Positions 33,888-43,539 of a DNA stretch of 64,000 bases are shown piece after piece. Every line of letters starts with the position of its first letter. Position 1 is the stretch's first letter. A program made the position numbers and the translations under genes. The notes beneath the pieces are model-generated. The model ran no database searches. It was given only the letters and a program-made list of their open reading frames with translations, and was not told the DNA's origin. The DNA is from JAAURS01 sp044923475 (lineage in GTDB: Bacteria > Cyanobacteriota > Cyanobacteriia > Thermosynechococcales > Thermosynechococcaceae): positions 5,704,001-5,768,000 of the forward strand of contig NZ_CP137338.1 of NCBI RefSeq assembly GCF_044923475.1. Direction: 5' to 3'.

Positions 33888-36059
33888 CTACTTCACAAAC
33901 AGCATTTCCTGATAGGTCGGCAGGGGCCAGAGGTCGTCGGCCACTTCCTCTTCCAGAGCGTCGGCGTATTCGCGCACCTTGTCCATCAAAGGCCGAATCG
34001 TCTGGGCGCTGTACTGCATGTGCTCTTCGGTCGTGGCGAAATCGTGTTTCTCCATTGCCGCACCGAGCTTGCTTACGGAATCCATCATCGACTGCACTAA
34101 GGCTGCCACTTTTTCAGCCGTTTCCTGCTCCAACGTAATGCCCAATCCTTTGAGGCTGGAAATCGTACCGGACAGTTCGGAGAGGTATCGAACCGCTGCT
34201 GGATAGATCATCACTTTTGCCATGTTGATGACGAGCTTGGCTTCCACCTCGATGGCCAGAATGTATTGCTCGGAGTAGACGTCGAATCGACTCTCGAGTT
34301 CGACGGGCGTGAGAACCCCCACTCGATTGAAGAGTTCCTCAATGTAGTCTTCTTTCAGGACGGGTAAAGCATCGGCGGTCGTGCGCAGGTTGGCTAAACC
34401 TCGCTCTTCAACCGCCATGCGGTGCCATTCTTCTGAATAACCATTGCCGCCAAACACCACTTTGTCGTGCTTTTCCATGATCTCTTTGAGAACATCATGG
34501 GAAGCCGTGCTGAGATCGGCACCGGACGACATCTTGCTTTCTAATTCATCGGCAATCCAGGTCAAAGAGTCGGCTAAAACAGTGTTCATGGCCACCAAGG
34601 GACCGGACACCGACTGATTGGAGCCGACGGCCCGAAACTCGAAGCGGTTGCCCGTAAATGCAAAGGGAGATGTTCGATTGCGATCGCCCGGATCCTTCGA
34701 GAATACGGGTAGGGTATCGACGCCTAGATCCATGAGTCCGCCCGGTTCAGAGCTTTCCGGCTTGCCCGATTTGATTTGGTCGAACACTTTTTCGAGCTGA
34801 GTGCCCAGGTAAACCGAAATAATGGCGGGTGGCGCTTCGTTGGCACCCAGACGGTGGTCGTTACTGGCGGTTGCGACCACGGCGCGCATCAGCGGCCCGT
34901 ATTTGTGAATGCCCCGAATCACAGCGCCGCAGAAGAGTAGGAACTGCAAGTTTGAGTGAGGGGTGTCGCCCGGATCGAGAAGATTACCTTGGGTGGCATT
35001 GCCCACCGACCAGTTGACGTGCTTCCCAGAACCGTTAATGCCTGCAAAGGGTTTTTCGTGAAGCAGGCAGACAAAGCCGTGTTTCTTCGCGGTCATCTTG
35101 AGGAGCGTCATAATGAGCTGCTGGTGATCGCTGGCAACGTTGGCGGCTTCAAAGAAGGGCGCAATTTCAAACTGTCCCGGAGCCACCTCATTGTGGCGAG
35201 TCTTGGCTGGAATGCCCAGACGATACATTTTTTCTTCTACATCTTGCATGAAGACTTGAACGCGTTCGGGAATCGCGCCAAAGTAGTGGTCGTCAAACTG
35301 TTGGCCTTTGGCAGCGGGTTTCCCAAAAAGGGTCCTACCCGTCAGCAGGAGGTCGGGGCGATTGTGGGCAAAGTGAGCATCCACCAAAAAGTATTCTTGT
35401 TCGGCGCCGCAGCTAGAGTTGACCGGAGCCACTTCTTCGTGACCCAACAACTTGAGGACGCGGGTTGCCGCCTTGCTCATGGCCGCAATCGAGCGTAACA
35501 GCGGCGTTTTCTTGTCGAGGGCTTCTCCCGTCCAAGAAATAAACACTGTAGGGATGCACAGCGTGACGCCATTGTCCGTTTCCATCACGTAGGCGGGACT
35601 GGTGACGTCCCAGGCCGTGTAGCCCCGCGCTTCAAACGTAGAGCGCAGACCGCCGTTGGGGAAAGACGATCCGTCTGGTTCCCCTTGCACCAAAACTTTG
35701 CCAGAGAATTCCGTCAATACCGACCCGTCGCTTTGAACCGAGATAAAGCCATCGTGCTTTTCAGCGGTCGCGTTGGTCATGGGGTAAAAGACGTGGGCGT
35801 AATACAGCGCACCTTTAGAAATGGCCCAGTCTTTCATTGCAGAGGCAACAACCCCCGCGACAGACACGTCAAGCTTTCCACCGGTTTGAATGGTTTTTTT
35901 GATGGACTTAAAAACGTCCTTGGGCAGGCTCGCCTGCATTTTGCTGAGCGTAAAAACATCCGTAGCCCATAGGGACTCCAATCGCTGGGGGATTTTGGGC
36001 GGTAGCGGTTTGCGATCGGTAACCTGGGAAACTGCCTGAACGCGCAATTCGTGACTCAT
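33888..36059 (-). CDS. glnN: glutamine synthetase type III
   Basis: Makes glutamine from glutamate, ammonia and ATP. The 723-residue length is that of GSIII rather than GSI (about 470). Visible parts: VFTLSKMQASLPKDVFKSIKKTIQTGGKLD at the N-terminus, HVFYPMTNATAEKHDGF, SSCGAEQEYFLVD with the metal-binding Glu pattern, KTRHNEVAPGQFEIAPFFEAANVASDHQQL, ING-SGKHVNWSVG, and TSPFAFTGNRFEFRAVGSNQSVSGP. In cyanobacteria glnN is typically induced by nitrogen starvation through NtcA. I looked for GTA-N8-TAC upstream and found none; the nearest palindrome has an N6 spacer. Start ATG 36059. Confidence 0.97.
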   Translation of the reverse strand: MSHELRVQAVSQVTDRKPLPPKIPQRLESLWATDVFTLSKMQASLPKDVFKSIKKTIQTGGKLDVSVAGVVASAMKDWAISKGALYYAHVFYPMTNATAEKHDGFISVQSDGSVLTEFSGKVLVQGEPDGSSFPNGGLRSTFEARGYTAWDVTSPAYVMETDNGVTLCIPTVFISWTGEALDKKTPLLRSIAAMSKAATRVLKLLGHEEVAPVNSSCGAEQEYFLVDAHFAHNRPDLLLTGRTLFGKPAAKGQQFDDHYFGAIPERVQVFMQDVEEKMYRLGIPAKTRHNEVAPGQFEIAPFFEAANVASDHQQLIMTLLKMTAKKHGFVCLLHEKPFAGINGSGKHVNWSVGNATQGNLLDPGDTPHSNLQFLLFCGAVIRGIHKYGPLMRAVVATASNDHRLGANEAPPAIISVYLGTQLEKVFDQIKSGKPESSEPGGLMDLGVDTLPVFSKDPGDRNRTSPFAFTGNRFEFRAVGSNQSVSGPLVAMNTVLADSLTWIADELESKMSSGADLSTASHDVLKEIMEKHDKVVFGGNGYSEEWHRMAVEERGLANLRTTADALPVLKEDYIEELFNRVGVLTPVELESRFDVYSEQYILAIEVEAKLVINMAKVMIYPAAVRYLSELSGTISSLKGLGITLEQETAEKVAALVQSMMDSVSKLGAAMEKHDFATTEEHMQYSAQTIRPLMDKVREYADALEEEVADDLWPLPTYQEMLFVK

Positions 36060-36389
36060 CTTTATTTTTCTCCCTCGGATGCCATAACCAGTGATAGTAC
36101 TTCGTCAGACTCGATCGAAATGTGCCTTCAATAACGGTTTGAAGTTCAAAATCGTGCCTCGGCTAGAAGGGTGGGCGGGTCCGTTTGCTCCTTCAGGATA
36201 GAATCGCTTTTGCTGCGAGCGCGAGGCATTTTTTGACATTCAGAGTTAAAGCGCTTAAATAGATTTAAAGAGCGCGATAGTTGACTAGCCCTTACTGAAG
36301 CGGCAGTCAATCCTACTTATGTAAGATTTTACAAAATTAGATAGCGTTTTGTACGGCACCTTTCCCTCACTTGAGCTAGAACATTTCTC
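36060..36389. other. 330-bp divergent intergenic region (glnN / pentapeptide gene)
   Basis: Holds the promoters of both flanking genes. The only regulator-like site seen is the imperfect palindrome TGTAAGATTTTACA at 36320-36333, which has GTA and TAC halves spaced by 6 bases rather than the 8 of a standard NtcA site. Otherwise nothing was recognised. Confidence 0.4.
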
Positions 36390-37583
36390 ATGCCAGATCC
36401 GTCAGACTCGAATCCCTCTGAATTTGCACCGCTCGAAAAATCTGCGGTCTCGATGCCCGATTCGCAGGTGGGTTCCGCCCATTCGCCCGTTCTTCCACCT
36501 GCTGCCGCTGTCGGTCTGAGCCTTGGAGACGATCTGAAGGAGGTGCGACTGTTTGAAGAGGCCGAATTAGATCGGGCGCTGCTCGATCGCATCCGCCAAG
36601 GCGATACCGCTGCGCTACATCAGGTTCTCAATTCGAAACTTGCAGTGCATCAGGCCGAGGTCGTCGAGAGCTCGTTGCGAGGCGATCGCCTCCAGCTCAG
36701 CGTTTCAGGACCAGAGGTGCCCGATCGAAACATTCTCGAACCCCTACTGCAGCGGTGGATCGCGCAGCTAGAGCTGGCAAATATCGCGAGGGTCGAGCTG
36801 TACGGTCAAAGAAATAGCTCCGATCTGCCCTTTTGGCGTTCGACCTTCAATCCCCTTGAAGTGGACCTCAATCACTATATAGAAGAGATTTCCCAGACGG
36901 ATTTTTCAACGCCTTCCGCATTTGTCGACCCGCTCCAAGTTGAATTCGAGACAGCACCGTCCCCCAGAGCGTTGGAAGAACCCACCAGCTTGCAGACAGA
37001 GCCTCTAATGGGGGAAGAGGCAATACCGGACCCATTCCTCGATCCAGCCCTAGCAACTTCCATCCCTGAGGCACCAGAAATCGATTATTGGACTGCGGTG
37101 CCACAGCCTGAGGATGCAGCAGGTACCGGAGGGGAAGCGGCTGCCGCGTCTCAGCCGAGTACTTTGATTGCGATGGCTTCTGCTGGAAAAATAAAAGCCG
37201 TAGCGGACTTCTTGGCGCGGTATGCGGCAGGGGAACGGACGTTTCCCAACACGAATCTCAGCGAAGCCAACCTGTCTGGGGTGAACTTAACGCTCGCCGA
37301 CTTGCACAATTCGGAATTTATTTGGACTAACTTCAAGGATGCTAGTTTGTACCACGTCAACCTCAGCGGTGCCAAACTGCGCCATGCAGATCTTTCTGGG
37401 GCAAAACTCCGCAGTTCTAACTTGCAGGGCACCGATTTTTTGAATGCGAATCTGAGCGGTGCGGATTTGAGCTGGTCTAACCTCAATGGCGCGAATTTGA
37501 CAGGGGCGGATTTGACGGATGCGAATCTCAGCAATGCTATTTTAGAGCGCGTCATCTTGCCCGATGGCACGCTGCTAGACTGA
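36390..37583 (+). CDS. pentapeptide-repeat protein with long acidic N-terminal region
   Basis: A 397-residue protein. The C-terminal part (about 285-397) is a run of A(D/N)LxX pentapeptides (ANLSEANLSGVNLTLADLHN, ANLSGADLSWSNLNGANLTGADLTDANLSNA) that folds as a right-handed beta-helix. The first 280 residues contain a Pro/Ser-rich start and a folded block (LDRALLDRIRQGDTAALHQVL; LQRWIAQLELANIARVELYGQ) that resembles a domain found in other cyanobacterial proteins. No signal peptide or membrane segment. Role unknown. The oxidoreductase gene starts 5 bases after its stop, so the two are probably co-transcribed. Confidence 0.85.
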   Translation: MPDPSDSNPSEFAPLEKSAVSMPDSQVGSAHSPVLPPAAAVGLSLGDDLKEVRLFEEAELDRALLDRIRQGDTAALHQVLNSKLAVHQAEVVESSLRGDRLQLSVSGPEVPDRNILEPLLQRWIAQLELANIARVELYGQRNSSDLPFWRSTFNPLEVDLNHYIEEISQTDFSTPSAFVDPLQVEFETAPSPRALEEPTSLQTEPLMGEEAIPDPFLDPALATSIPEAPEIDYWTAVPQPEDAAGTGGEAAAASQPSTLIAMASAGKIKAVADFLARYAAGERTFPNTNLSEANLSGVNLTLADLHNSEFIWTNFKDASLYHVNLSGAKLRHADLSGAKLRSSNLQGTDFLNANLSGADLSWSNLNGANLTGADLTDANLSNAILERVILPDGTLLD

Positions 37584-37588
37584 CGCCG

Positions 37589-38959
37589 ATGTCGGTAGAT
37601 TACGATTTAGCGATTATTGGGGCCACTCCGGCTGCTGCTGCGGCGGCGATCGCCGCCGCTCGCACTCATGCCCGCTCGATCTGGCTGCCAGAGGCAACCC
37701 CGACGCCAGATCCGTTATTGCTGCTGCGAGAGGGATCGCGCGGTCTGGGCGATCGCCAAGGGAGCGTTACGCCTGGGGACTGGCTGTTGTGGACCGATAC
37801 GCTGCAATCCGCGCTTGCAGCCGAGCGATCTCCATCGGCAGTGCAAGCCTATGGGGTGGATTATCTAGAGGGTGCGGTGCAGTTTCAGCCGGACGATTCG
37901 ATCGTAGCGGGACAGCGACGGGTGCGATCGCGCGCCTATCTGCTCGCGATGGATGCCGAAGCAGAACGCCCTGCCATTGAGGGTATCGACCATCCGCAGG
38001 TATGGACGATGCCAGTCCTTTGGGATAAATTGCGCCTCGCATCGCGCGACTGGCCCCAATCCATTGCTGTTTTGGGGGACGGTCCTCAGGCGATCGAACT
38101 GAGCCAAAGTTTGCGGCGTTTGGGCCGATCGGTTTTGCTCGTAACGGGGACTCATCCGCTCTTGCCGAAGGAAGATGAAGAGACGGCTTTCTTGCTTCAG
38201 TCTTATCTAGAAGGTGGCGGCATCCAAATCGCGAACCGAGGGGCGCTGACGGCAATACAGCCCTCCCTCGACGCGCTCCTGCTGGAAGTAGGCGATTGCA
38301 AGTACAGGGCTGAAGCCCTCGTTATTGCGACCGAGACGTTTCGCCGCTTACCCGCAACGTTAGCCCCGCTCGGTCTGAGGCAAATGCAGCAGGGCATAGC
38401 GGTTAATTCGGCTTTGCAAACCTCAAACCCAAGAATCTACGCAATTGGGTCGCTCTTGGGGGGGTATCAGTTGCCCGGCATTGCCCTGCAAGAGGCGAGA
38501 CTTGCGGTCCAAAATGCCTTGTTCGAGCGGCGATCGCCCATGCAATACCACCAACTCCCCTACGCCATCTCGAGCGATCCGCCGCTCGCGCGGGTGGGGC
38601 TGACGGAAGCCCAGGCGCGACAATACGACCCGCAGGTTCGGGTTTTGCGAGAGAACTATAAGGAATGCGATCGCGCCCGATTCGATCGATCGCCGGTGGG
38701 CCTTTGTAAGGTTTTGGTTCAGAAAGATGGAACCGTATTAGGCGCCCATATTGTGGGAGCAGCAGCAGCGGAACTGATTCATTTGTTCGCGTTGGCCATG
38801 CAACAAGGGATTCGCCTGCAGGCGCTCGGTCAGTTAGGGTACGTTTCTTTGACCTTTGCTGAGGTGGTGCAGCGCGTTACCGATCGATGGTGGCAGCAAC
38901 GGCATCGGCGCGATCGTAACGAGCAGTGGTTTTACAATCGCCGTCAAAGGACCCGCTGA
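37589..38959 (+). CDS. FAD/NAD disulfide-oxidoreductase-like protein lacking the redox Cys pair
   Basis: A 456-residue protein with the class I pyridine nucleotide-disulfide oxidoreductase plan. The FAD-binding start is YDLAIIGATPAAAAAAIAAA (GxTxAA rather than GxGxxG). The NAD domain opens SIAVLGDGPQAIELSQSLRRLGRSVLLV, followed by the NPRIYAIGSLLGGYQLPGIALQEAR FAD site and a dimer domain GLCKVLVQKDGTVLGAHIVGAAAAELIHLFALAMQQ. The GTCxNxGCxPSK redox helix is missing and the catalytic HxxPT near the C-terminus is replaced by YVSLTFAEVV. It therefore cannot work as a lipoamide or mercuric reductase. It may be an FAD-NADH enzyme of another kind. Confidence 0.8.
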   Translation: MSVDYDLAIIGATPAAAAAAIAAARTHARSIWLPEATPTPDPLLLLREGSRGLGDRQGSVTPGDWLLWTDTLQSALAAERSPSAVQAYGVDYLEGAVQFQPDDSIVAGQRRVRSRAYLLAMDAEAERPAIEGIDHPQVWTMPVLWDKLRLASRDWPQSIAVLGDGPQAIELSQSLRRLGRSVLLVTGTHPLLPKEDEETAFLLQSYLEGGGIQIANRGALTAIQPSLDALLLEVGDCKYRAEALVIATETFRRLPATLAPLGLRQMQQGIAVNSALQTSNPRIYAIGSLLGGYQLPGIALQEARLAVQNALFERRSPMQYHQLPYAISSDPPLARVGLTEAQARQYDPQVRVLRENYKECDRARFDRSPVGLCKVLVQKDGTVLGAHIVGAAAAELIHLFALAMQQGIRLQALGQLGYVSLTFAEVVQRVTDRWWQQRHRRDRNEQWFYNRRQRTR

Positions 38960-38986
38960 TCGCGTTAGGGCACACAAGACGCTCGC

Positions 38987-39604
38987 TTAAAAAAGCGAGC
39001 CGTTTTGGAACTGTTGCAATAGCTCCGGCGATCGCCACAACAAGTACCCTATGCCAAACACTGCCGCCGTGATCGCTAGCGTCATCCCGTAGCTCACGCA
39101 CATCAGCAGACCGTCCGCCTCCAGCATGGCAAATACGAACAGCAAAATGCCGACTGTCGGGATGGGATTTGTGAGGGGAATGGGCAGCATCAGCAAAAAT
39201 GCCAGCCAACAAATGCAAAGTCCATTGAGCCGCCAGATCGATGGATTGTTAGCCAGCCAGGGCATCCGCGGGCGCACGAATTTCTCGAGAAGCTTTGTAA
39301 TGGACTGCACCACCTTCAGCAGTTTTTGCATAAAAGCTGGAGGTAGCTTCAGTTCCGCAACCCGTTTGGGAAGCCAAGGGGCTTTCCAGCCCGCCATCAT
39401 TTGAAGGCCCAGCAAAATACACCCGCTCCCGGAAATGGTGGACACGCCAGGAGGCATGGGCAGTAAAAATGGCAGCGCCAAAAGCGCCATCACGAGGCCA
39501 AAGCTTTGCTCTGAGGTTTCTGCCAACAGTTCGGCTAGGGTGACGGATTGAGTTGCCGAACGCTCGATTAACGGTTTCAGTTCTTGAGAAAATTTAAGAT
39601 GCAT
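38987..39604 (-). CDS. exoD: ExoD family membrane protein
   Basis: A 205-residue protein from ATG 39604 (the frame extends to 39682, but family proteins begin near MHLKFSQEL). The cytosolic helix LKPLIERSATQSVTLAELLAETSEQSFGLVMALLALPFLLPMPPGVSTISG is typical of ExoD. Several membrane helices follow (GLCICWLAFLLMLPIPL, PTVGILLFVFAMLEADGLLM, MTLAITAAVFGIGYLLW). ExoD influences exopolysaccharide production and alkaline tolerance in rhizobia; the mechanism is unclear. It converges with the oxidoreductase gene, 27 bases apart. Confidence 0.88.
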   Translation of the reverse strand: MHLKFSQELKPLIERSATQSVTLAELLAETSEQSFGLVMALLALPFLLPMPPGVSTISGSGCILLGLQMMAGWKAPWLPKRVAELKLPPAFMQKLLKVVQSITKLLEKFVRPRMPWLANNPSIWRLNGLCICWLAFLLMLPIPLTNPIPTVGILLFVFAMLEADGLLMCVSYGMTLAITAAVFGIGYLLWRSPELLQQFQNGSLF

Positions 39605-39736
39605 AGGTGGCAAAACCCTGGATGTTCCGATCGATTCTGACCGATTTAGCGTAGCAAAAGTGTCGAGGCAAATGGAGCGCACCTTATGCTTCTTGCAATG
39701 ATTATAGGGTGCAGTCGATCGTTCGAACGGCCCGGA

Positions 39737-40699
39737 TTAGGTTTCGGTATCCATCTCTAGCAAAACTTTTAACACCCCTCGCTGTCGGGCGAGGTTGAAG
39801 GCCGTCAAACCATCGGTCAGGGGGTAGCGCGCCTGAATTAAAGCAGAGACGTCCACTTTGCCACCCGCAAGGAGCTGGAGCGCTTCCGGGAAAGGCCCGC
39901 AGCGGGAGCCGATCAACGTAATCTCGTCCACCACTATGGCAGATGCATCCAGGCTGAGCTGTCCGGCATAGGTACTTTTGAGGACGAGGGTCCCGCGAGG
40001 TCGGAGCGCGCCCAGGGCGATCGCAAAGCCCTCGGGATTGCCCGTACATTCCACTGCAATATCGAAGGTGCGGGATTGGACGGTATCTGCATAGCCCGTT
40101 GGGATGCCGCGGGCCTCGAGGTTGGCGAGTTTTTCTGGGTGTCTCCCCACTGCCAACAGATCGCACCCGGTAAGTGCCAGGGTTTGGGCCACGAGCTGCC
40201 CTAACTTACCATCGCCGATGACCAAGACGCGATCGCCCGTTTGAATCGAGATCTGCTGCTGAATTTCGAGGGCAGCCGCTAACGGTTCCGTAAAAGTTGC
40301 AGCATCTGTGGAGACGGAATCTGGGACGAGGTGCAGATTTTCCTCCGGTAGGCACAGGTACTCGGCAAAAGCGCCAGCTCGATTCACAATGCCCAAAACC
40401 GTGCGGTTTTCGCAATGGGTCGAATTGCCGCTGGTGCAATATCGGCAGTGGCCGCATACCGCATTGATTTCGCCCACGACCCGCCGACCTGCCAAGTGCG
40501 CGGGTCCCGTTTCGACCACGCCCACAAATTCGTGGCCTAAAACCCCTGCGTAAGGATAGTAGCCCCGCAATAGCTCCAAATCCGTGTTGCAAATGCCCGC
40601 CTGCAATACCCGCACCAACGCTTCTCCCGATGCGGGTTGAGGCGTCGGTAAGTCGGTGCGGAGCTGAAGTTGCCGATCGGCAAGCCATAATCCATTCAT
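39737..40699 (-). CDS. zinc-dependent medium-chain alcohol dehydrogenase
   Basis: A 320-residue MDR protein. Catalytic zinc ligands are visible as Cys 37 with Asp 40 (GICNTDLELL) and His 56-Glu 57 (LGHEFVG). The structural zinc site has CGHCRYCTSGNSTHC. The nucleotide loop is VLVIGDGKLGQLVAQTLALTG. The order resembles the sorbitol/threonine dehydrogenase-like group. The substrate is unknown. It is somewhat shorter than typical members (about 340), mainly in the C-terminal part. Confidence 0.87.
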   Translation of the reverse strand: MNGLWLADRQLQLRTDLPTPQPASGEALVRVLQAGICNTDLELLRGYYPYAGVLGHEFVGVVETGPAHLAGRRVVGEINAVCGHCRYCTSGNSTHCENRTVLGIVNRAGAFAEYLCLPEENLHLVPDSVSTDAATFTEPLAAALEIQQQISIQTGDRVLVIGDGKLGQLVAQTLALTGCDLLAVGRHPEKLANLEARGIPTGYADTVQSRTFDIAVECTGNPEGFAIALGALRPRGTLVLKSTYAGQLSLDASAIVVDEITLIGSRCGPFPEALQLLAGGKVDVSALIQARYPLTDGLTAFNLARQRGVLKVLLEMDTET

Positions 40700-40869
40700 G
40701 GGTGCAGTTCGCGAGTGGGTAAGGTCAATGGCATCAGTTTAATTTTTTTGCAAAACTTTTGCAGATCCTAGCGCTCTTCCAGATGCAATTCAAAGATGGC
40801 TGCGCCTAACAGTAGAATAGCCTTAGAAGGGCTACTTCACAGGCGGTTTAAAGCGTCGCAATCAAGGGT

Positions 40870-43368
40870 ATGGACTATCAACTCGCTTCTATTGCTGGGA
40901 CGATCGCCGTTGCCATCGTATTAATCCTCGGACTCCGATCTCGGAACCAGCGGCAGATCCAGGCCGTACAGTCTTCGCTGGTGGCAGCGGACGCAGAAAA
41001 GGCGACGCTGAAAACCAAGGTACAGAAACTCACCCAGGAAACTTCTACCCTGACCGAAGCGCTGAACCTTGCCAAGCAAGTCGTGACGGCTCTAGAACAA
41101 GAAGTTGCCACTCTGACGCAGGCCGAGCAGGCGCTCCGGCAAAACGAGCAGTTGCAGCAAACCGCCGTCGCTCGCCTCCAAGCGGAGGTTGCCGACCTCG
41201 ATCGTCAAAAGCAGCAGGCAGAAACGTCTTTAAGTCAAGCCCGAGACCACCTCGCTACGTCCCAGTCAGATTTAAGTCAAGCCCGAGACCACCTCGCTAC
41301 GTCCCAGTCAGATTTAAGTCAAGCCCGAGACCACCTCGCCGCGCTCCAGTCAGAAGTCGAAACCTTGAAGCAAGCTAAGGTCGGGCTAGAAACCCAGCTC
41401 CAACAAAAACAAGCAGAACTTCAGACCCTTCAGGAAAGCGTTCGGCAATCTTCCCAAGCTCAACGCGAACTGCAAGCGCGGTTGCAGGCTGCGCTCCAGG
41501 AGGTCGAGTCGGTCGGCGCGCGCGTACAAAGCTTGACGGCAGAAACGGTCCAAAGCGCAGCGCTTCAGGAGCAAGCCCAAGCTGAAATTGCGGGCTTGCA
41601 GCAGCAACTGGCCCAACAGCGCCAGCAAGCCGAAGGAGAGATTGCCGAGTCTCAAGCGGCGCGATCGACTCTTGAGGCGCGTTTGACAGTGCTGTCTCAA
41701 GCCGAACGAGAATTGGCACTGGCGCGCTCGACCGTTGCCGAGCTAGAACGGCAAATGGCCCAAGTCCCCCAGGAGCGAGAACAGCTAACGCGCTCGCTTG
41801 CCGCAGCCCAAGAACGGGTGCGGGTTCTAGAGTCTGCTGCGGGCGATTTCGATCGACAATGCCAGCAGATGGCGGATGAACTCCAACAGGCCCGATCTGA
41901 AGCGGTTGCGCTGCAAGACCGGATTGCAACGCTAGAGCGAGAAGGCCAGCAAACCCTGGCACAATTGGACGAACAGCACCAAACGGCGATCGCCCAGTTG
42001 CAGCGTCAGCTTGCAGAACTCGCCCCCTACCAACCTCAGGTCAAGGAACTCCAATCTCAGCTCCAAGCGGCCCAACGAGACAACAAAACCCTTCAGAAAC
42101 AGGTCGAACAACTCGCTCGATCGCAGGAACGGCTTCAGCAAACGCAACAAAGTGGCGATCGGTCTTTGACTGTTTTACAGCAGCAGCTTCAGGATTTAGA
42201 AGCTCGCAACGCCCAACTCGAACGCGACCTGCAAGCGATGCAGGATGCTGCTACCGATACCGAGCGCGAGCGCGGCGACCTGCAAGCGGAACTGGAGGCC
42301 GCTCAGCACGTCATCGCCGAGCTGCAACAAACCGCAGCCACCCATCAGGCGCTGCAACAGCAACTCCGCGATGCAGGCCAGGAGCGCGATCGCCTCGATC
42401 TTGCCCTCCAGCAAACCCAGGCTTCTCTCGCTCGACAAACCCAGGAGAAGGCGACACTCGAAGCCTCGCTCCAAGCTGCCGAGGCAAAAACGGATGAGTT
42501 GCAAGTCCGAGTCCAGCAGCTCGCGCAAGCTGAAGCCCGCACCCAACAGGATGCCCGAACGAGCCAAACGGCCCTAGAATCGCTAACCCAGCAGGTTCGG
42601 ACCTTGGAGCAGCAGAAGGCGAAACAAGCAGAAACGTTGGAGGCTGCGATCGCCCAAAACAAAGCCCTTGCGCCCCAGCTTCAGGATCTTCAGACAGAGC
42701 GCGATCGCCTCTCTGCGGAGCTGCAGGCGGCCCGAGATGCGATCGTTACCCTACAAGCTCGACTCGCCGAAGCACCTACCCCGGACCCCACGGCTCGAGA
42801 AGTCCCGACCGACTTGATACAGCAGATCGAATGCTTAACTAAAGAGCGCGATGAGATGACCCTAGGGCTTCAGGAAGCCAGTACCGTCGTCAATACGCTG
42901 GAGCAACAGGTGGAGGCACTCCAGAAAGAGAAAGGTCAGTTGACCGAAGCGATGAAGATGGCCAAGGATGTCGTCGCGTTTTTGGAGCAACAGGTCAAAG
43001 ATTTAAGCCAGCAGGGACAACGGGGCGATCGCGCTGCCAGTCCGCCCCCAACCCCGCCCCCAGCCCCGTCCCCAACCCCGCCAGAACCGCAACCGATCGC
43101 AGCAGCCGACGAACCCGATCGCGAGGTTCGCCCAAACAGGCCGTTGGAAGGAAAAACTTTTGTTATTACGGGCAAGCTGGAGGCGCTGAGTTTCGAGCAG
43201 GCCAATGGCTTAATTGAAGCAGCGGGGGGACAGATCAACGAGCATCCCAGTTCCCAAACGAGCTACATCGTGGTTGGCAAGAACCCTGGCAAGAAGCTGA
43301 AGAAAGCTGAGAAGTACAAAACGCCGCAACTGACTGAGGCGCAATTGCTGGAGCTATTGGGTACCTAG
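40870..43368 (+). CDS. membrane-anchored long coiled-coil protein with C-terminal BRCT domain
   Basis: An 832-residue protein. Residues about 4-24 (LASIAGTIAVAIVLILGLRS) are a membrane anchor. From about 30 to 715 there is an almost unbroken Gln/Glu/Ala/Leu-rich coiled coil. A Pro-rich hinge follows (SPPPTPPPAPSPTPPEPQP). The C-terminus is a BRCT domain of the DNA-ligase type (GKTFVITGKLEALSFEQANGLIEAAGGQINEHPSSQTSYIVVGKNPGKKLKKAEKY with LTEAQLLELL). BRCT domains bind phosphoproteins or DNA ends, so the protein could tether DNA or a partner to the membrane. A three-unit in-frame duplication lies at 41229-41354. No comparable characterised protein is known to me. Confidence 0.85.
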   Translation: MDYQLASIAGTIAVAIVLILGLRSRNQRQIQAVQSSLVAADAEKATLKTKVQKLTQETSTLTEALNLAKQVVTALEQEVATLTQAEQALRQNEQLQQTAVARLQAEVADLDRQKQQAETSLSQARDHLATSQSDLSQARDHLATSQSDLSQARDHLAALQSEVETLKQAKVGLETQLQQKQAELQTLQESVRQSSQAQRELQARLQAALQEVESVGARVQSLTAETVQSAALQEQAQAEIAGLQQQLAQQRQQAEGEIAESQAARSTLEARLTVLSQAERELALARSTVAELERQMAQVPQEREQLTRSLAAAQERVRVLESAAGDFDRQCQQMADELQQARSEAVALQDRIATLEREGQQTLAQLDEQHQTAIAQLQRQLAELAPYQPQVKELQSQLQAAQRDNKTLQKQVEQLARSQERLQQTQQSGDRSLTVLQQQLQDLEARNAQLERDLQAMQDAATDTERERGDLQAELEAAQHVIAELQQTAATHQALQQQLRDAGQERDRLDLALQQTQASLARQTQEKATLEASLQAAEAKTDELQVRVQQLAQAEARTQQDARTSQTALESLTQQVRTLEQQKAKQAETLEAAIAQNKALAPQLQDLQTERDRLSAELQAARDAIVTLQARLAEAPTPDPTAREVPTDLIQQIECLTKERDEMTLGLQEASTVVNTLEQQVEALQKEKGQLTEAMKMAKDVVAFLEQQVKDLSQQGQRGDRAASPPPTPPPAPSPTPPEPQPIAAADEPDREVRPNRPLEGKTFVITGKLEALSFEQANGLIEAAGGQINEHPSSQTSYIVVGKNPGKKLKKAEKYKTPQLTEAQLLELLGT
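41229..41354 (+). repeat. 42-bp in-frame tandem repeat, three units
   Basis: Units start at 41229, 41271 and 41313 with TTTAAGTCAAGCCCGAGACC. The first two are identical and the third diverges in its last third. Each encodes the 14-residue LSQARDHLATSQSD, two heptads, so the duplication lengthens the coiled coil without breaking its register. Confidence 0.95.
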
Positions 43369-43539
43369 AAACCTCTTGGGGGCAGCGCGGTTGATGCTTT
43401 CACAGTCATTAAACTGCGACTCCGCAGACAACAGGCTAATGAATTCACAACGGTAAGATATTACCCAAACGAATAAACCGACAGGGTGATACATTAGGAG
43501 CTTCTCAAACATAGCTCGATCGCTCACCAACTCGTTGCG

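Noticed and set aside
36320..36333. NtcA site for glnN
   Set aside because: GTA and TAC halves are separated by 6 rather than 8 bases, and no -10 box is placed at the expected distance; kept only as a weak palindrome.
41229..41354. CRISPR-like array
   Set aside because: The 42-bp units are directly adjacent without spacers and are in frame inside a coiled coil.
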